A stretch of 30,700 nucleotides of DNA from CAYVBE01 sp964448935 (lineage in GTDB: Bacteria > Planctomycetota > Brocadiia > SM23-32): contig CAYVBE010000028.1 in the NCBI GenBank assembly GCA_964448935.1, forward strand, positions 1-30,700. Direction: 5' to 3'. Position numbers and translations under genes: made by a program. Shown in pieces: positions 28,598 through 30,700 of the stretch; position 1 is the stretch's first letter, and each line of letters opens with the position of its first letter. The notes under the pieces are model-generated. The model was given only the letters and a program-made list of their open reading frames with translations, was not told the origin of the DNA and did no database searches.

Positions 28598-30700
28598 CCC
28601 ACGCGCACTGGACCCCAGGGCGCTCCGACCCGCCGAACTGGCCCGCCTCCTGAACTCCACCCCGCTGGGCGAGGTGGTGCGTTCTCACACCATCTACCGG
28701 CAGCGCAACCGCGCCGGTTACCGTATCGGCGACGGCAGCACGGTGGACCTGGTCAAATACACCGCCTGGCTGGCCCGGGAGTGGCACGAGAAGGAACCGG
28801 AGGAGCAGACGTCCGCGTATGAGGAGGCCAAAGAGCGGGCGCAGGCCCGGAACGTCCGGATATCCGCCTCGGGTCGCGATATCAGGTCGCTGCCGGAGGC
28901 CGGGGACCCGGACAGGAAACAGAGAGCATCGGCAGACTTCCGGGTCTTCTGTGAAACCTACTTCCCCAGCACCTTCTACCTGCCCTGGTCGCAGGACCAC
29001 AGAAAGGTGATGGACCGGATCGAGCGGGCCGTCCTCCACGGCGGGCTCTTCGCGCTGGCCATGCCCCGCGGCAGCGGCAAGACGAGCCTCTGCGAGCGCG
29101 CCTGCATCTGGGCGATCCTGACCGGCGCGCGGCGTTTCGTCTGCCTGATCGGCTCCGACGAGGGCCATGCCCGCACCATGCTGGACACCATCAAGACGGA
29201 GCTGGAGTCCAACGACCGGCTGCTGGCCGATTTCCCGGAGGCCGTCTATCCCGTGCGCTGCCTCGAGGGCATCGCCAACCGCTGCGCCGGTCAGCTCTAC
29301 GAGGGCCGACGCACCCATATCGAATGGACGGCCAAGGAGATCGTGCTGCCCACGGTCCCGCGCTCGCGCGCAGGGGGAGCCATCCTGAAGGTGGCCGGTA
29401 TCACCGGCCGCATCCGGGGCATGAAACACCAGACGGCCGGCGGTGACTCCATTCGACCGGACCTGGTTATCCTGGACGACCCCCAGACCGACGAATCGGC
29501 CAGGAGCCTGTCGCAGTGTCAGGCCAGGGAGAGCATCCTGGCCGGCGCCGTGCTCGGACTGGCGGGGCCGGGAAAAAAGATCAGCGGCATCATGCCTTGC
29601 ACGGTGATCAGACCCTCGGACATGGCCGACCGCATCCTGGACCGGAAGCAGCACCCGCAGTGGCAGGGAGAGCGGATGAAGATGGTCTACGCCTTCCCCG
29701 AGAACCAGAAGCTCTGGGACCGATACGCCGAGGTCCGGGCCGAGAGCCTGCGGTCTGGCGAGGACGGGGGCGCCGCGACGGAGTTCTATCGGGAGCACCG
29801 GAAGGAGATGGATGAAGGGGCAGAGCTGGCCTGGCCGGAGCGCCATAACCCCGACGAGCTGACCGGCCTCCAGCACGCCATGAACCTCAAGCTCCGCGAC
29901 GAGGCCACGTTTTGGGCCGAGTACCAGAACGAGCCCCTGGCGGAGCAGGACGAGGACACCGAGATACTGGACGCCGACGAGATCGCCTCCAAGGCCAACG
30001 GACGGAAGCGGGGCCGGGTGCCGGTGAAATGCGACCACCTGACCGCCTTCGTGGACGTGGGGCAAAAGCTGCTCTACTACTGCGTCTGCGCCTGGGAGGC
30101 CGACTTCACCGGATATGTGGTGGACTACGCCAGCTATCCCGACCAGAACCTGAGCTACTTCACTTCACGCGATGCGCAACGCACGCTGAAGCGTATCCAC
30201 CAGGGGATGGGCGTGGACGGCGCCATCTACGCCGGGCTGGAGGCCCTGACGGACCGACTGTTGGGCAAGGAATGGCCGCGCGACGACGGCGCCGTGATGC
30301 GGATCGGACTGTGCCTGGTGGACCAGGGCTGGAAGACCGACGTGGTGCACCAGTTCTGCAGGCAGTCAGAGCATGCGGCAGTGCTTATGCCGGCGCGGGG
30401 ACACGGCATTACCGCAAGCCAGAAGCCGATCAGCGAGTACAGCCGCAGGCGCGGGGACCGGATCGGCCACCACTGGTGGGTGCCGGGGCTCTCGAGGCGC
30501 CGGTCGTTGCGGCACGTGGAGATCGACACCAACTACTGGAAGACCTTCGTGCACGAGCGGCTGGCGACGGCCATGGGCGATGCCGGGTGCCTCAGCATCT
30601 TCGGGCGAAAGGCCATCCACCACCGGCTTTTCGCCGAGCACCTGGCGGCCGAGTACCGCGTCCGCACCGAGGGTCGCGGCCGCACGGTGGACGAGTGGAA
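28584..30700 (+). CDS. terL: phage terminase large subunit, C-terminus beyond window
   Basis: TerL is the ATP-driven motor and nuclease that packages DNA into the prohead. ATG 28584 (GGGGGG upstream) opens 705 codons with no stop before the window end, already longer than most TerL. About 110 N-terminal residues hold an HTH-like module and a charged linker. The ATPase domain has Walker A PRGSGKTS (161-168), Walker B LVILDDP (294-300), and a GMKHQTAGG loop before it. The RNase H-like nuclease starts at about residue 480, with the strand LTAFVDVG carrying the first catalytic Asp. The long N-terminus is unusual. It marks the beginning of the late/packaging genes. Confidence 0.9.
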   Translation, partial: MTPRDPRALDPRALRPAELARLLNSTPLGEVVRSHTIYRQRNRAGYRIGDGSTVDLVKYTAWLAREWHEKEPEEQTSAYEEAKERAQARNVRISASGRDIRSLPEAGDPDRKQRASADFRVFCETYFPSTFYLPWSQDHRKVMDRIERAVLHGGLFALAMPRGSGKTSLCERACIWAILTGARRFVCLIGSDEGHARTMLDTIKTELESNDRLLADFPEAVYPVRCLEGIANRCAGQLYEGRRTHIEWTAKEIVLPTVPRSRAGGAILKVAGITGRIRGMKHQTAGGDSIRPDLVILDDPQTDESARSLSQCQARESILAGAVLGLAGPGKKISGIMPCTVIRPSDMADRILDRKQHPQWQGERMKMVYAFPENQKLWDRYAEVRAESLRSGEDGGAATEFYREHRKEMDEGAELAWPERHNPDELTGLQHAMNLKLRDEATFWAEYQNEPLAEQDEDTEILDADEIASKANGRKRGRVPVKCDHLTAFVDVGQKLLYYCVCAWEADFTGYVVDYASYPDQNLSYFTSRDAQRTLKRIHQGMGVDGAIYAGLEALTDRLLGKEWPRDDGAVMRIGLCLVDQGWKTDVVHQFCRQSEHAAVLMPARGHGITASQKPISEYSRRRGDRIGHHWWVPGLSRRRSLRHVEIDTNYWKTFVHERLATAMGDAGCLSIFGRKAIHHRLFAEHLAAEYRVRTEGRGRTVDEW

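Noticed and set aside
28533..30065. 510-codon minus-strand frame
   Set aside because: It is opposite the terminase large subunit gene with clear Walker motifs.

Overview
The window is high-GC bacterial DNA. It holds a short stretch of chromosome on the left and the early region of an integrated tailed phage (or phage-derived element) on the right. The best guess for the host is a planctomycete or relative. Several proteins look like families I associate with planctomycetes and their prophages: the HARE-HTH protein at 26203-27138, the small proteins at 10322-10663 and 11449-11754, and the integrase style. This taxonomic call rests on memory of families and no search was run.

Left flank, 1-3805. 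A partial FAD-dependent oxidoreductase runs leftward out of the window. A small unknown protein follows with its own sigma70-type promoter. Next comes a complete DarT-DarG pair, a DNA ADP-ribosylation toxin with its macrodomain antitoxin, known for phage defence. The flank ends with a tRNA-Gly(CCC) gene that has a clear promoter and encoded CCA.

Probable cargo, 3806-7474. Short 10-bp direct repeats sit just after the tRNA. They are followed by a two-helix membrane protein with a GAF-like C-terminus and a small overlapping partner, a small basic protein ending at an intrinsic terminator, and a 577-residue protein with a papain-like Cys/His signature. The integrase follows, so the tRNA 3' end is the natural candidate for attL, with these genes as cargo between attL and int.

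Switch region, 7490-11450. The integrase and an excisionase-like HTH gene read leftward. Rightward lies a sigma70-type promoter (10026-10054), a structured leader, a small conserved gene, a very strong terminator hairpin, and a sigma-factor-like gene whose Shine-Dalgarno sits inside a 12-bp hairpin. A nearly identical 43-bp element (40/43 matches) lies upstream of both the excisionase gene and the first gene of the early operon, in the same orientation relative to each. Its GGTAAC...CGTATG architecture resembles an ECF sigma promoter. My reading is a lysogeny/induction switch in which the phage sigma factor, held back by termination and an occluded ribosome site, activates excision and replication together.

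Early operon, 11449-25775 (+). The order is a PD-(D/E)XK exonuclease, a Sak4-like ATPase interrupted at its Walker A motif by a class 3 intein, a DUF669 ssDNA-binding-like protein, a RusA resolvase, an SF2 helicase, a primase-polymerase, a candidate origin with GTGAA repeats, and an HTH regulator. A cassette of a radical SAM enzyme, a glutaredoxin-like protein and a ParB-domain DNA methyltransferase closes it. Three minus-strand genes (12947-13231, 16485-17138, 25823-26035) lie within or just beyond this run and look like independently expressed morons.

Right end, 26203-30700. A five-gene leftward operon ends with a metallopeptidase-like/HARE-HTH fusion. The divergent packaging module starts with a small DNA-binding-like protein and the terminase large subunit, which is cut by the window edge. 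No capsid, tail or lysis genes are inside the window.
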